A stretch of DNA of 10,447 bases from Candidatus Parcubacteria bacterium (GCA_026395675.1 JAPLYF010000044.1:1-10447), one strand, 5' to 3'; positions 1 to 6,297 are shown, counted from the stretch's first letter. The notes: generated by a model not told the origin, from the sequence alone. Translations and numbers: made by a program.

Positions 1-56
1 AATGCCACTATTTCCCAATTTGTTTTTAAAATTTTTGAGTATTGTAAGTTTTGCAT
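1..56 (-). CDS. N-terminal start of an unidentified protein, running off the left edge
   Basis: An ATG at 56-54 on the minus strand opens a frame with no stop to the window edge, encoding MQNLQYSKILKTNWEIVA. It lies about 50 nt downstream of a near-consensus minus-strand promoter at 115-143, which is the main reason to believe it. No clear Shine-Dalgarno sequence precedes the ATG. The polar start followed by NWEIV recalls small CPR membrane proteins that begin with a short amphipathic helix, but 18 residues are too few to name a family. Only the start of the gene is visible. Confidence 0.5.
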   Translation of the reverse strand, partial: MQNLQYSKILKTNWEIVA

Positions 57-114
57 AAAATTTAAATTTTTCTCTAATATTATTTAGATTTAAAAATATA
101 TTTTCTAATTTCTA

Positions 115-143
115 ATCATATCACAATATGACAACTTTGTCAA
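115..143 (-). promoter_or_regulatory. Near-consensus promoter reading leftwards, with an operator-like inverted repeat
   Basis: On the minus strand TTGACA (143-138) is followed by exactly 17 bp and TATGAT (120-115), with TG one base upstream of the -10 box. The predicted start is near 108, giving a leader of about 50 nt to the ATG at 56. The -35 box is part of an inverted repeat, TGACAA-CT-TTGTCA (130-143), which could bind a dimeric regulator; that is inference. Confidence 0.7.
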
Positions 144-152
144 TAGCTAAAA

Positions 153-181
153 CAAAAAACCCTTATAAAAAAGAGTTTTTT
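153..181. terminator. Probable bidirectional terminator downstream of the HtrA-like gene
   Basis: An A-run, a short stem (AAAAAACCCTT paired with AAGAGTTTTTT, one mismatch) and a T-run make a terminator that works in either orientation. It lies between the 3' end of the minus-strand operon and the next minus-strand promoter, so it most likely ends the operon transcript. Confidence 0.6.
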
Positions 182-216
182 AGCCCTTAAATGGCCCCTT
201 TTTGGGGCTAATTTTA

Positions 217-257
217 GGGCCGAAGGCCCCCTTTTCCCAAAGGGAAGCCTTTGGCTC
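217..257. repeat. Nested G/C-rich hairpin, divergent relative of the CGAAG hairpin family
   Basis: The outer arms GGGCCGAAGGC (217-227) and GCCTTTGGCTC (247-257) pair apart from one mismatch and a G-U pair. Inside them CCCTTT (229-234) pairs with AAAGGG (239-244). It shares the outer arm, CGAAG and inner hairpin layout of the repeats at 4839-8956 but lacks the second CTTCG/CGAAG, so membership is uncertain. It lies directly downstream of the HtrA-like stop codon and could also help terminate that transcript. Confidence 0.5.
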
Positions 258-273
258 AGGGCTTATTCCTATC

Positions 274-1428
274 TTATTTTAAGGTTATACTTATCTCCTT
301 TTCAGCATTCTGATGCAAATATTTTAGCCGTATATCCTGATTGCTTTTATATTCCATAAGCAAATCTTGTAAATCATTATTTTCATCCAAATTTTGATTT
401 TCCAAACTAATAATTATATCCCCTTTTATTAATTTGCCCGCTAGAGGACTATCTGATTTTATGGAAATACCAGTTTGATCTGACCAGATCATGGCCCCGT
501 TTTCTTTACCTTGCCTTTCATCTGCGCTTAAGCCGACAACCTGGCTTAAATCAAGATAATTTATCCCTAAATAAGGTCTTTTAACCTGTTCGCCTTTAAA
601 TATTTGATTTATAACAGGATTTAAATAATTCACTGGCAAAGCTCTATTAAACAATCCATCAGGTGCTATTAAAAAACCAATTAGCTCATTTTGAAAATTA
701 AAAATTGGCGCGCCTTTTAAATTTTGGCTAAAACTCTTACTCACAAGCAGAGAACGTTCCAATGACTGGCTAGAATTTACCAAATCATATTTATTAACAA
801 TCGTTTTGTATCTTTTAGCTAAAATGTTTACAAGGTTTAATTGCTTGCCATAATTGTCATAAACTAAAACCTGCTCGCCATTGGTAATTTTTTGCCAATC
901 AGCAAATTTTATTACTGCCAAATTTTGGGCGGCAATTTTTATAAAAATCATATTTGACTCATTATCTGCGACAATTTTTTCTATATTATAAATCTTATTA
1001 TCATAGCCCACCAAAACATTCTCACTGCTATCAATTAGATTATCATTAGCGGCAAGCAGCCAGCCATCACTGGTCAAAACCACTGCTTGACCGAGAGAAT
1101 CACTTGGCAAATAAATTTTATCTAAGAGATTTTTTCCTGTTTTTACTCTTTGATAAATATTCATGATGGAAGGGCCGATAGTGCCCTGAATCTGGCTCAG
1201 AATTAGATCTTGTTCGACTACTACTTTTCTGGGTTCTCTGATAATTATTTCTTTCTGGCCCAAATTATTTGCTTCGGTAAAATATAAATCACTAAAAAAA
1301 GTCAAGTTTGACAAATAAAACCTGGTAAAAAATTCTCCGAATATGCCGCCGCCAATGGATAAAAGTAAAATCCCAATAATTAAAAGGATAAACTTTGGTC
1401 TAATTTTTGATTTTTTTTCTTGTTCCAT
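274..1428 (-). CDS. HtrA/DegP-like PDZ protein, probable pseudoprotease
   Basis: This 384-residue protein has the S1C (HtrA) layout. It has a cytoplasmic tail, one signal-anchor helix (about 14-33), an extracytoplasmic trypsin-like domain (about 80-275) and a C-terminal PDZ domain (about 283-384, beginning RPYLGINYLDL). The trypsin-fold landmarks can be aligned by eye, but the catalytic positions differ. The usual TNNHV region reads AANDNLI (Asn130 in place of His), the TDLAV region reads SNMIFIKI (Asn159 in place of Asp), and GNSGGP reads NLKGAP (Lys238 in place of Ser). The fold is therefore probably kept for binding, chaperone or scaffold work at the outer face of the membrane rather than proteolysis. 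It is the last gene of a four-gene operon, 3 bp after the preceding stop. No Shine-Dalgarno sequence is visible. Confidence 0.8.
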   Translation of the reverse strand: MEQEKKSKIRPKFILLIIGILLLSIGGGIFGEFFTRFYLSNLTFFSDLYFTEANNLGQKEIIIREPRKVVVEQDLILSQIQGTIGPSIMNIYQRVKTGKNLLDKIYLPSDSLGQAVVLTSDGWLLAANDNLIDSSENVLVGYDNKIYNIEKIVADNESNMIFIKIAAQNLAVIKFADWQKITNGEQVLVYDNYGKQLNLVNILAKRYKTIVNKYDLVNSSQSLERSLLVSKSFSQNLKGAPIFNFQNELIGFLIAPDGLFNRALPVNYLNPVINQIFKGEQVKRPYLGINYLDLSQVVGLSADERQGKENGAMIWSDQTGISIKSDSPLAGKLIKGDIIISLENQNLDENNDLQDLLMEYKSNQDIRLKYLHQNAEKEISITLK

Positions 1429-1431
1429 ATA

Positions 1432-2193
1432 TTAAATCCAATTAGAAGTAATTATTATAAAAAATAACAAAATGCCACTAATTATTAGATAGCGCCAGAC
1501 CAGCTTTTGATTAAGTTTATCAGTCAATTGCGCTTTAAAAATTCCCCATAGCAAATAAAATATAATGGTTATAATTATGCTTACTACATAAAAATTTGTC
1601 GGCAAAAAAGCCAATACCCAAAAGACCTCCAAAATCACAATATCAAAAATGATCAGATATAAAAATTTAAAATTACTTTTAATTTTATTGCTCCAGAAAA
1701 TTTGGAGCACCAAAATAGTCACTATCAAAGTTAAAATTAAAGACAGAATCCAGATTGGTATATTTAAAAAAACATTAAAAGAATTTAAATCAATAGCCAG
1801 CAGAAAGAAAATTAAAAGGCAAAATAACACAGAGATATTTTCCTGTGAATTGGACTGATATAAAGTCGGCCGATAAAAAAATAAAAATATATTTTCTAGA
1901 TAAATTCCAAAAAATAAAGCAAAAATAAATATAATTAAATTTCTGACAGAATTAGAACTCAAAAGCAATAAAAATGCAGTAGTAGTTAAAAAGAGCAAAA
2001 GCGGTAAAATAGCCAAATACCAAAAATCACGGCTTAAAAATTTTTCTGGAATCAGATATTTTAAAACGATTATTAAAAAAATAAAGATAAGAACTATTAA
2101 AAAATAAATTAACGACAAATAATTAACCAGCAATTCTAAACCTATGATTGTTAAAAGCGGACAAATATATACAAGTAATTTTTTAAAAAGCAT
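1432..2193 (-). CDS. Multi-pass membrane protein of unknown function
   Basis: A 253-residue, extremely hydrophobic protein with about eight or nine predicted membrane segments spread over its whole length and only short polar loops (for example around PEKFLSRD and SNSQENIS). I see no catalytic motif, nucleotide-binding site or transporter signature and do not recognise the family. Its start lies 2 bp after the stop of the coiled-coil gene and its end 3 bp before the HtrA-like gene, so it is almost certainly co-translated with both. That suggests a shared envelope role, possibly as the membrane partner of the degenerate HtrA-like protein; this is inference. Confidence 0.7.
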   Translation of the reverse strand: MLFKKLLVYICPLLTIIGLELLVNYLSLIYFLIVLIFIFLIIVLKYLIPEKFLSRDFWYLAILPLLLFLTTTAFLLLLSSNSVRNLIIFIFALFFGIYLENIFLFFYRPTLYQSNSQENISVLFCLLIFFLLAIDLNSFNVFLNIPIWILSLILTLIVTILVLQIFWSNKIKSNFKFLYLIIFDIVILEVFWVLAFLPTNFYVVSIIITIIFYLLWGIFKAQLTDKLNQKLVWRYLIISGILLFFIIITSNWI

Positions 2194-2195
2194 TT

Positions 2196-2972
2196 TTAAA
2201 ATTTTAAACTTTTAATTAAAAGCTGAACCTTGGCTGTTTTAGCAGCTAGTTCAATATTGTCCAATAAAAATAGATTGGCCAATGAATTCAATAATTGATT
2301 TAAGCTCTTTTCTAATAAATATGTCAAGCCCAAACTACCTAGGAAGCTAGGCAATTTTAAATTACCGATTCTGAATTCAATAACCTTAAAATTTAAATTA
2401 TTATTTTTTATTTGCGGTAAAATTTTTAAAGTTACAAAAAGTTTTGGCTCTTTGAATTTCGCAAATAATTCCAAATTATCCTGCAAAACAGCCACCTGCA
2501 GATATTCGATTTTATTGTTAAACATCTGATTTGACTTAATTTGATCTCGCAGCATGGCAGTAATCTGCGCCTCATTTAATTCAAGGGTTATCTTTATATT
2601 TTCTGTCTTTTTTTGTTTTAAGACCTCTTGGCTGGCTGCCTTTTCTATCAGCCCAGTTAGGTTTTTTTCATTTGCTGTTATATTTTCAGTATTTATTAAA
2701 TAGCTCGGCTGGGGCTCATGATAAAAGTGTTCGGTAAAATAAGGCACATTCACTAAGCCACTGAGGGCTAAAAAATAGGCAAAGGCAACTGCTAAAAAAA
2801 ATAGAATTAAAATAAAAAAAAGCAAACAGGTGCCGCAATTCCAAAATTTTCTATTTTGCTTTCGTTTAAGATTTTTTTTCAATTTTTCAATTTCTGATTC
2901 CAATTCCTCAACTTGATTTTGATTATTTTTTTCTTCTATTCTGCTCATTTTAATATTCGGGCTTGCGCCCAT
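2196..2972 (-). CDS. Coiled-coil, single-pass membrane protein with an extracytoplasmic domain
   Basis: From the ATG at 2972 the protein has 258 residues. A charged N-terminal coiled coil (about 17-40, VEELESEIEKLKKN) is followed by one membrane helix (about 49-71) and a mixed alpha/beta domain. That domain includes ITLELNEAQITAMLRD (about 128-143) followed by alternating strands. The LxLxExQlxalL pattern is reminiscent of the YpmS/DUF2140 type of membrane-anchored lipid-binding-like domains, but the match is weak and I do not assign it. A TTG at 2987 would add five residues and overlap the upstream gene by 11 bp. I prefer the ATG because it lies 4 bp after the upstream stop, like the other junctions; ATG 2948 is a third option. 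It is the second gene of the envelope operon. Confidence 0.7.
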   Translation of the reverse strand: MGASPNIKMSRIEEKNNQNQVEELESEIEKLKKNLKRKQNRKFWNCGTCLLFFILILFFLAVAFAYFLALSGLVNVPYFTEHFYHEPQPSYLINTENITANEKNLTGLIEKAASQEVLKQKKTENIKITLELNEAQITAMLRDQIKSNQMFNNKIEYLQVAVLQDNLELFAKFKEPKLFVTLKILPQIKNNNLNFKVIEFRIGNLKLPSFLGSLGLTYLLEKSLNQLLNSLANLFLLDNIELAAKTAKVQLLIKSLKF

Positions 2973-2976
2973 AAAA

Positions 2977-4035
2977 TTATTCTTCAAGTTTTAATTCTCG
3001 CTCCCTCTTTTTCTCCAAAAAATCCTGGGCAAAGACGCTTAAAGCCGTAGCCAGTGGGATAGCCAAAATGGCCCCGATTATTCCGCCTAAATTACCGCCA
3101 ATTAGCAAGGCAACGATGCTGACCACTGGATTTAAGCCAACTGCCCTTTGCATGATTTTAGGCGTCAGGATATTATTTTGAACTAGCTGAATAGCTATAT
3201 ATAAAATTAAAACTAAAAGAGCGCTTATTGGCGACTGAAAAAAGGTCAGGCTTACTGCCAAAACGCCTGAAAGCGTGGGGCCAACATAAGGGATAAATTC
3301 TACCAAACCGGCTATTATACCCAAAATTAAGGCATATTTGACCCCTAAAAATAAAAGGCCGATGTAAACCAAAAGAAAGACAATAAAACTTAAAATTAAC
3401 TGGCCGCGCAACCACTGTCCTAGTTTTGTCTGGATGCGGTTAAAAACCTGAAAGGCATAGGGTAGATATTGAGTGGGCATGATCGAACGAAAAATCCTTT
3501 TGGTGGCATTTTCTTCTGCTAAACTGTAAAAAATTATGACTAATATAATGAGGACCGAAAATATGCCGGAAAAAAAATGGCCGACCTGGGAAAATACGCC
3601 GCTAGTAGCTTGCGGAATATTATATTTTAAGTTCACAATTGTATTTTCAATTTCCTGACCAAGCCCGTATTGGTTTAAAAACTGGCCAATATCTCTGAAT
3701 TCCAAATTAAACTTTTGCCAATACTCGGGAAAAGAATTTGAGATCTGGTCAATTTGATCGCTGATGGGCGGAATTATAAGCGCTATAATAAAAGCAAAAA
3801 CCGAAAGTAACACCAAATAAATCAAGATTACTGATAAAGTTCTGGGTATTTTTTTTGCCTTCAGCCAATTTACTGCTGGCTCTAGAATGGAAACAAAGAT
3901 AAAGGCAAAAAGCAAAATCGCTACCACATCTCTTATTAAATACAAAATCCAAACTATAAAAATAACAACTAACACTTTAATAATTGAACTGGTAGAAATA
4001 TCAAGATTAATCTTTCTAATATTGGCAGAATCCAT
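2977..4035 (-). CDS. AI-2E/PerM-family membrane transporter (UPF0118)
   Basis: A 352-residue polytopic protein matching the AI-2E transporter (PerM) family in length and layout. It has paired N-terminal helices (about 18-55), helices near 66-90, a soluble amphipathic stretch (about 91-150), then the conserved helical core. The family signature GLVEFIPYVGP is at 243-253 and QNNILTPKIM...GLNPV at 286-303. Members export small solutes or act as Na+/H+ antiporters, and the AI-2 substrate applies only to a few, so no substrate is inferred here. It is the first gene of the four-gene operon, starting 24 nt after the predicted transcription start, without a Shine-Dalgarno sequence. Confidence 0.9.
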   Translation of the reverse strand: MDSANIRKINLDISTSSIIKVLVVIFIVWILYLIRDVVAILLFAFIFVSILEPAVNWLKAKKIPRTLSVILIYLVLLSVFAFIIALIIPPISDQIDQISNSFPEYWQKFNLEFRDIGQFLNQYGLGQEIENTIVNLKYNIPQATSGVFSQVGHFFSGIFSVLIILVIIFYSLAEENATKRIFRSIMPTQYLPYAFQVFNRIQTKLGQWLRGQLILSFIVFLLVYIGLLFLGVKYALILGIIAGLVEFIPYVGPTLSGVLAVSLTFFQSPISALLVLILYIAIQLVQNNILTPKIMQRAVGLNPVVSIVALLIGGNLGGIIGAILAIPLATALSVFAQDFLEKKRERELKLEE

Positions 4036-4065
4036 ATTATCTAAATTAAATAATTAACTGATTTT

Positions 4066-4094
4066 ATTATACGAAAAAACAGCCAAATGGTCAA
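4066..4094 (-). promoter_or_regulatory. Promoter of the envelope operon
   Basis: On the minus strand TTGACC (4094-4089), a 17-bp spacer and a perfect TATAAT (4071-4066) lie upstream of the PerM-family ATG at 4035. The start site is predicted near 4059. Its -35 box is only 4 bp from the -35 box of the rightward promoter. Confidence 0.75.
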
Positions 4095-4098
4095 TCAC

Positions 4099-4127
4099 TT
4101 GACAAAAAGAAAAATAATTGCTAATCT
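4099..4127 (+). promoter_or_regulatory. Promoter of the small structured RNA
   Basis: TTGACA (4099-4104), a 17-bp spacer and TAATCT (4122-4127, four of six consensus bases) predict a start near 4134. There is no reading frame between here and the terminator at 4242-4272, so the product should be a short RNA. It is divergent from the operon promoter at 4066-4094. Confidence 0.65.
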
Positions 4128-4133
4128 AAGCTA

Positions 4134-4272
4134 TTAATTATCTTTTAGGCAATAAATTTCTACTTACAGGGCCGAACAAAAAAAATCTATTACCCCTTTC
4201 TTAATTTTGGTCCTGTAAGTAGTGATTTGCTGCTTAGATAATAAAGAAGGTATCCCCTTCTTTATTTAATTT
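4134..4272 (+). ncRNA. Candidate structured small RNA with its own promoter and terminator
   Basis: The interval between a strong promoter and an intrinsic terminator folds into one long irregular hairpin. ATTATCT near the 5' end pairs with AGATAAT near 4236-4242, a partly mismatched middle (GGCAATAAAT with ATTTGCTGC) follows, and then CTACTTACAGG pairs perfectly with CCTGTAAGTAG. The stem continues through GCC/GGT. The apical loop is large and contains an A-run and ACCCCTTTCTT. No protein-coding potential is seen. A 6S RNA is one possibility because of the near-terminal pairing and single long stem, but the central bubble looks too small and the length of about 130 nt is short. I leave the family unassigned. 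Confidence 0.6.
4242..4272 (+). terminator. Intrinsic terminator of the small RNA
   Basis: TAAAGAAGG (4242-4250) pairs with CCTTCTTTA (4256-4264) over a five-base loop, followed by TTTAATTT. It separates the small RNA from smpB. Confidence 0.7.
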
Positions 4273-4279
4273 CTAAAAA

Positions 4280-4288
4280 TGTTATTAT
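4280..4288 (+). promoter_or_regulatory. Possible extended -10 box for smpB
   Basis: TGT followed by TATTAT (4283-4288) resembles the extended -10 boxes of the other genes here (TGnTATAAT), with a start expected near 4295 and a leader of about 48 nt. No convincing -35 box is seen, so this is tentative. Confidence 0.4.
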
Positions 4289-4342
4289 AAGATATATCAT
4301 TCTATTTTCAATTTCAAATTCCTAATCACCATTTTCCAATTT

Positions 4343-4795
4343 ATGCCTATTTTAGCTACTAATAAAAGAGCAACCTTTGATTATGAGATCCTGGAAAAAT
4401 TCGAGGCAGGTTTAGTTTTGACCGGACAAGAAGTAAAAGCCGTCAGAAATGGGCAGGCTAGTTTAAACAGTTCTTATGTTACAGCCAATAATCAAACCGC
4501 AACCTTATTAAATGCCAGTATTTCTCCTTATAAAATGGCCGGAACCTTACCGAATTATAATCCAAGTAGAACCCGAAAACTCTTATTACACAAGAAAGAA
4601 CTGGGCTATTTAACAGGAAAAACCAAGCAATCAGGATTGACTTTAGTGCCACTTTCACTGTATACTAAAGGCAAGAAAATCAAGCTGGAATTCGCTTTAG
4701 CTAAAGGCAAAAAGCTGTATGATAAGCGCAGAACTATCAAAGAACGAGAAGCAAAAAGGAAAGTCCTGAGAGCTTTAAAAACAAAATTCAGATAA
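4343..4795 (+). CDS. smpB: SsrA-binding protein SmpB
   Basis: This 150-residue protein matches SmpB along its full length. The N-terminal NKRATFDYEILEKFEAGLVL leads into the OB-fold core GQEVKAVRNGQASLNSSYV (about 28-46). The C-terminal tail carries the conserved GKKLYDKR (122-129) and the basic IKEREAKR helix that enters the ribosomal mRNA channel. SmpB binds the tRNA-like part of tmRNA and delivers it with EF-Tu to stalled ribosomes for trans-translation. Its RNA partner, ssrA, begins only 110 bp downstream on the same strand. The ATG at 4343 is the family-typical start, and no Shine-Dalgarno sequence precedes it. Confidence 0.97.
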   Translation: MPILATNKRATFDYEILEKFEAGLVLTGQEVKAVRNGQASLNSSYVTANNQTATLLNASISPYKMAGTLPNYNPSRTRKLLLHKKELGYLTGKTKQSGLTLVPLSLYTKGKKIKLEFALAKGKKLYDKRRTIKEREAKRKVLRALKTKFR

Positions 4796-4827
4796 AATTA
4801 AAAAATTATTTATCATATTCATTTTTA

Positions 4828-4892
4828 TTTGTCATTTGGCCTTCGCCAACCGAAGTTGGCTTCGGCCAACGAAGGTTGGATTTTGTCATTTG
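4828..4892. repeat. Hairpin element bounded by 11-bp direct repeats
   Basis: TTTGTCATTTG occurs at 4828-4838 and again at 4882-4892, directly bounding a 43-bp palindromic block. Inside, GTTGGC-TTCG-GCCAAC forms a perfect UUCG-loop hairpin. The alternative fold pairs GGCC and GGCC outside CCAAC-CGAA-GTTGG, with TTCG and CTTCG facing each other as in the hairpin family below. The flanking direct repeats look like a target duplication. The block lies between smpB and ssrA. Confidence 0.75.
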
Positions 4893-4905
4893 TAATTTAA
4901 ACCAT

Positions 4906-5297
4906 GGGGATGACAGGCCTCGATAGGAAGATCTTTTATAAATATAGCAAGCCGAGCAGGCTATTTAATCTCGTAAAACTAAAAATAGCAATCTAATAAG
5001 TGCAAAAAACTTATTAAGCAATGTTAAAGCAGCTTTTGCTTTTAACTTTGTACCTGTTGCAGTTTAATTAAAACAGCAACCATCCAAGCCTTTGAAGCCT
5101 GATAAAAGGCATTGGGTGTCATAAAATCAGGCTCGCTAAATAACTTAGCCTTAAGTTGCTTAGTTAAAAATCTAAGGCAGGCCTCTAAGATTTTTGTTTA
5201 GATTATTATCTTAGGGCGTAATTTTAATCTAAAATAAGCTTGTAGAAGTATTTTAAAGGGCTTTCTAGACGCGGGTTCAATTCCCGCCATCTCCACC
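4906..5297 (+). ncRNA. ssrA: tmRNA (ssrA)
   Basis: The 5' GGGGATGA (4906) and 3' GACGCGGGTTCAATTCCCGCC followed by CATCTCC-A-CC form the tRNA-like end. GGGGATG (4906-4912) pairs with CATCTCC (5288-5294), including one G-U pair, and the T-arm loop is TTCAATT. The landmark CTCGTAAAAC lies just before the coding part. The most likely resume codon is GCA at 5002-5004, preceded by TAAGT, which keeps the usual U at -5 and A at -4. It gives a 21-residue tag, AKNLLSNVKAAF...FVPVAV, ending at TAA 5065-5067. Pseudoknot-rich sequence fills 5070-5270. Only CC of the terminal CCA is encoded, because a hairpin repeat begins at 5294. The gene directly follows smpB. Confidence 0.95.
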
Positions 5298-5385
5298 CCT
5301 TCGCTCCTACGGAGCTTCGGGGTGCAAGCACTACATTAGTTCAGAAGGGGTGTCCTCCGTAGCTCTGAAAAGAGCGTAGGAGGAC
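5294..5385. repeat. Two-hairpin composite repeat, copy 1, overlapping the tmRNA 3' end
   Basis: Hairpin A (5294-5324) pairs CACCCC with GGGGTG around TTCGCTCC-TAC-GGAGCTTCG. Hairpin B (5352-5385) pairs GTCCTCCG with CGGAGGAC-type arms around TAGCTCT and AGAGCGTA. The two are separated by 27 nt. The first four bases of hairpin A are also the last bases of tmRNA. The same A-spacer-B arrangement recurs at 8876-8956. Confidence 0.85.
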
Positions 5386-5441
5386 TCTATCTGTAAGATT
5401 TGGACATAAAGTGCGCACACCTAAAAATAAAAACAAAAACT

Positions 5442-5681
5442 ATGTACATAGTATATATTCTACAAAGCTTAAAAGACCAAAGTTATTATACTGGTATTAC
5501 TACTAACCTAAAATTAAGACTGAAAGATCACAATTTAGGCACTTCCAAATACTCATCATGTAAAAAACCTTTTAAAATATCTTGGTACTGTATTTTTAAC
5601 GATAAAATCAAAGCAATTCATTTTGAAAAATATTTAAAATCTGGCTCGGGTATTGCTTTCAGAAATAAAAGATTAATTTAA
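5442..5681 (+). CDS. Small GIY-YIG domain protein
   Basis: From the ATG at 5442 this is a 79-residue single-domain protein. The GIY-YIG core is clear: YIVYILQS (2-9), then YYTGITTNLKLRLKDHN (about 14-30), and the C-terminal EKYLKSGSGIAFRNKRLI typical of the stand-alone UPF0213/YhbQ-like group. GIY-YIG domains are nucleases in UvrC and homing enzymes, but the role of the small stand-alone group is not settled. An upstream TTG (5400) would add 14 residues outside the domain, so I prefer the ATG. It lies between the composite repeat after tmRNA and infC, ending 18 bp before infC, so the two may share a transcript. No Shine-Dalgarno sequence is visible. Confidence 0.85.
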   Translation: MYIVYILQSLKDQSYYTGITTNLKLRLKDHNLGTSKYSSCKKPFKISWYCIFNDKIKAIHFEKYLKSGSGIAFRNKRLI

Positions 5682-5699
5682 TTATTAATATAAACTAAA

Positions 5700-6257
5700 T
5701 TGAAACGCATCCATTTCAGACATAGGCAATTTCAAAGACAACAAAAACCAGAAATTTATCCGGTTAATGAACGAATTAGGGTACCAGAGGTTCGGGTCAT
5801 TGATGAAAATGGAGAAATGCTCGGCATTATGCCTACTCTTCAAGCACTTAGTTTAGCCAAAGAAAGAGGGCTTGATTTAATTGCTGTTTCTCCCAAAGCC
5901 GAACCGCCAGTCGCTAAATTTTTAAATTACGGCAGTTTTAAATACCAGCAGGAAAAAGCAGAAAGAAAACAAAAAGCCCAGCAGAAAAAAATTGATTTGA
6001 AAGAAATGCGTTTTTCCCCCAGAATCGGCAAGCACGATTTGGAAATCCGGATAACTCAGGCACAAAAATTTTTAGAAAGAGGCGATAAATTAAATATTTT
6101 AGTAATATTAAGGGGCAGAGAAAGGCAACATCCAGAACTGGCCAAAGAACTGATTGAAAATTTTATTAAAGCTATCGGGCAAAAGGTGGAAATTATGCTT
6201 GAACAAGAAATTAAAAGACAAGGCGCTAACTTTTCAGCTATTATTACCAAAAAATAG
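5700..6257 (+). CDS. infC: Translation initiation factor IF-3
   Basis: This 185-residue protein is IF3. The N-domain (about 20-85) contains YPVNERIRVPEVRVIDENGE and the PPVAKFLNYG segment. A lysine-rich linker helix (about 80-97) follows, then the C-domain (about 98-185) starting KKIDLKEMRFSPRIGKHDL. IF3 binds the 30S subunit, prevents premature 50S joining and checks the initiator tRNA. The start must be TTG at 5700: an in-frame stop lies at 5691-5693, and the first in-frame ATG falls after the conserved N-domain segment. A non-AUG start is typical of infC and underlies its autoregulation in Escherichia coli, where it is AUU. infC, rpmI and rplT keep their widespread order. Confidence 0.96.
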   Translation: MKRIHFRHRQFQRQQKPEIYPVNERIRVPEVRVIDENGEMLGIMPTLQALSLAKERGLDLIAVSPKAEPPVAKFLNYGSFKYQQEKAERKQKAQQKKIDLKEMRFSPRIGKHDLEIRITQAQKFLERGDKLNILVILRGRERQHPELAKELIENFIKAIGQKVEIMLEQEIKRQGANFSAIITKK

Positions 6258-6297
6258 CCAACTTGACTAAAATTTAAAATGAAGGTAAACTAATTTT

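Noticed and set aside
4134..4272. Firm assignment of the small RNA as 6S RNA
   Set aside because: The length of about 130 nt and the small internal loops do not clearly show the large central bubble of 6S RNA, so I leave it unassigned.
5400..5441. TTG-initiated N-terminal extension of the GIY-YIG protein
   Set aside because: The added residues lie outside the domain, and the ATG at 5442 is directly before the conserved YIVYIL motif.
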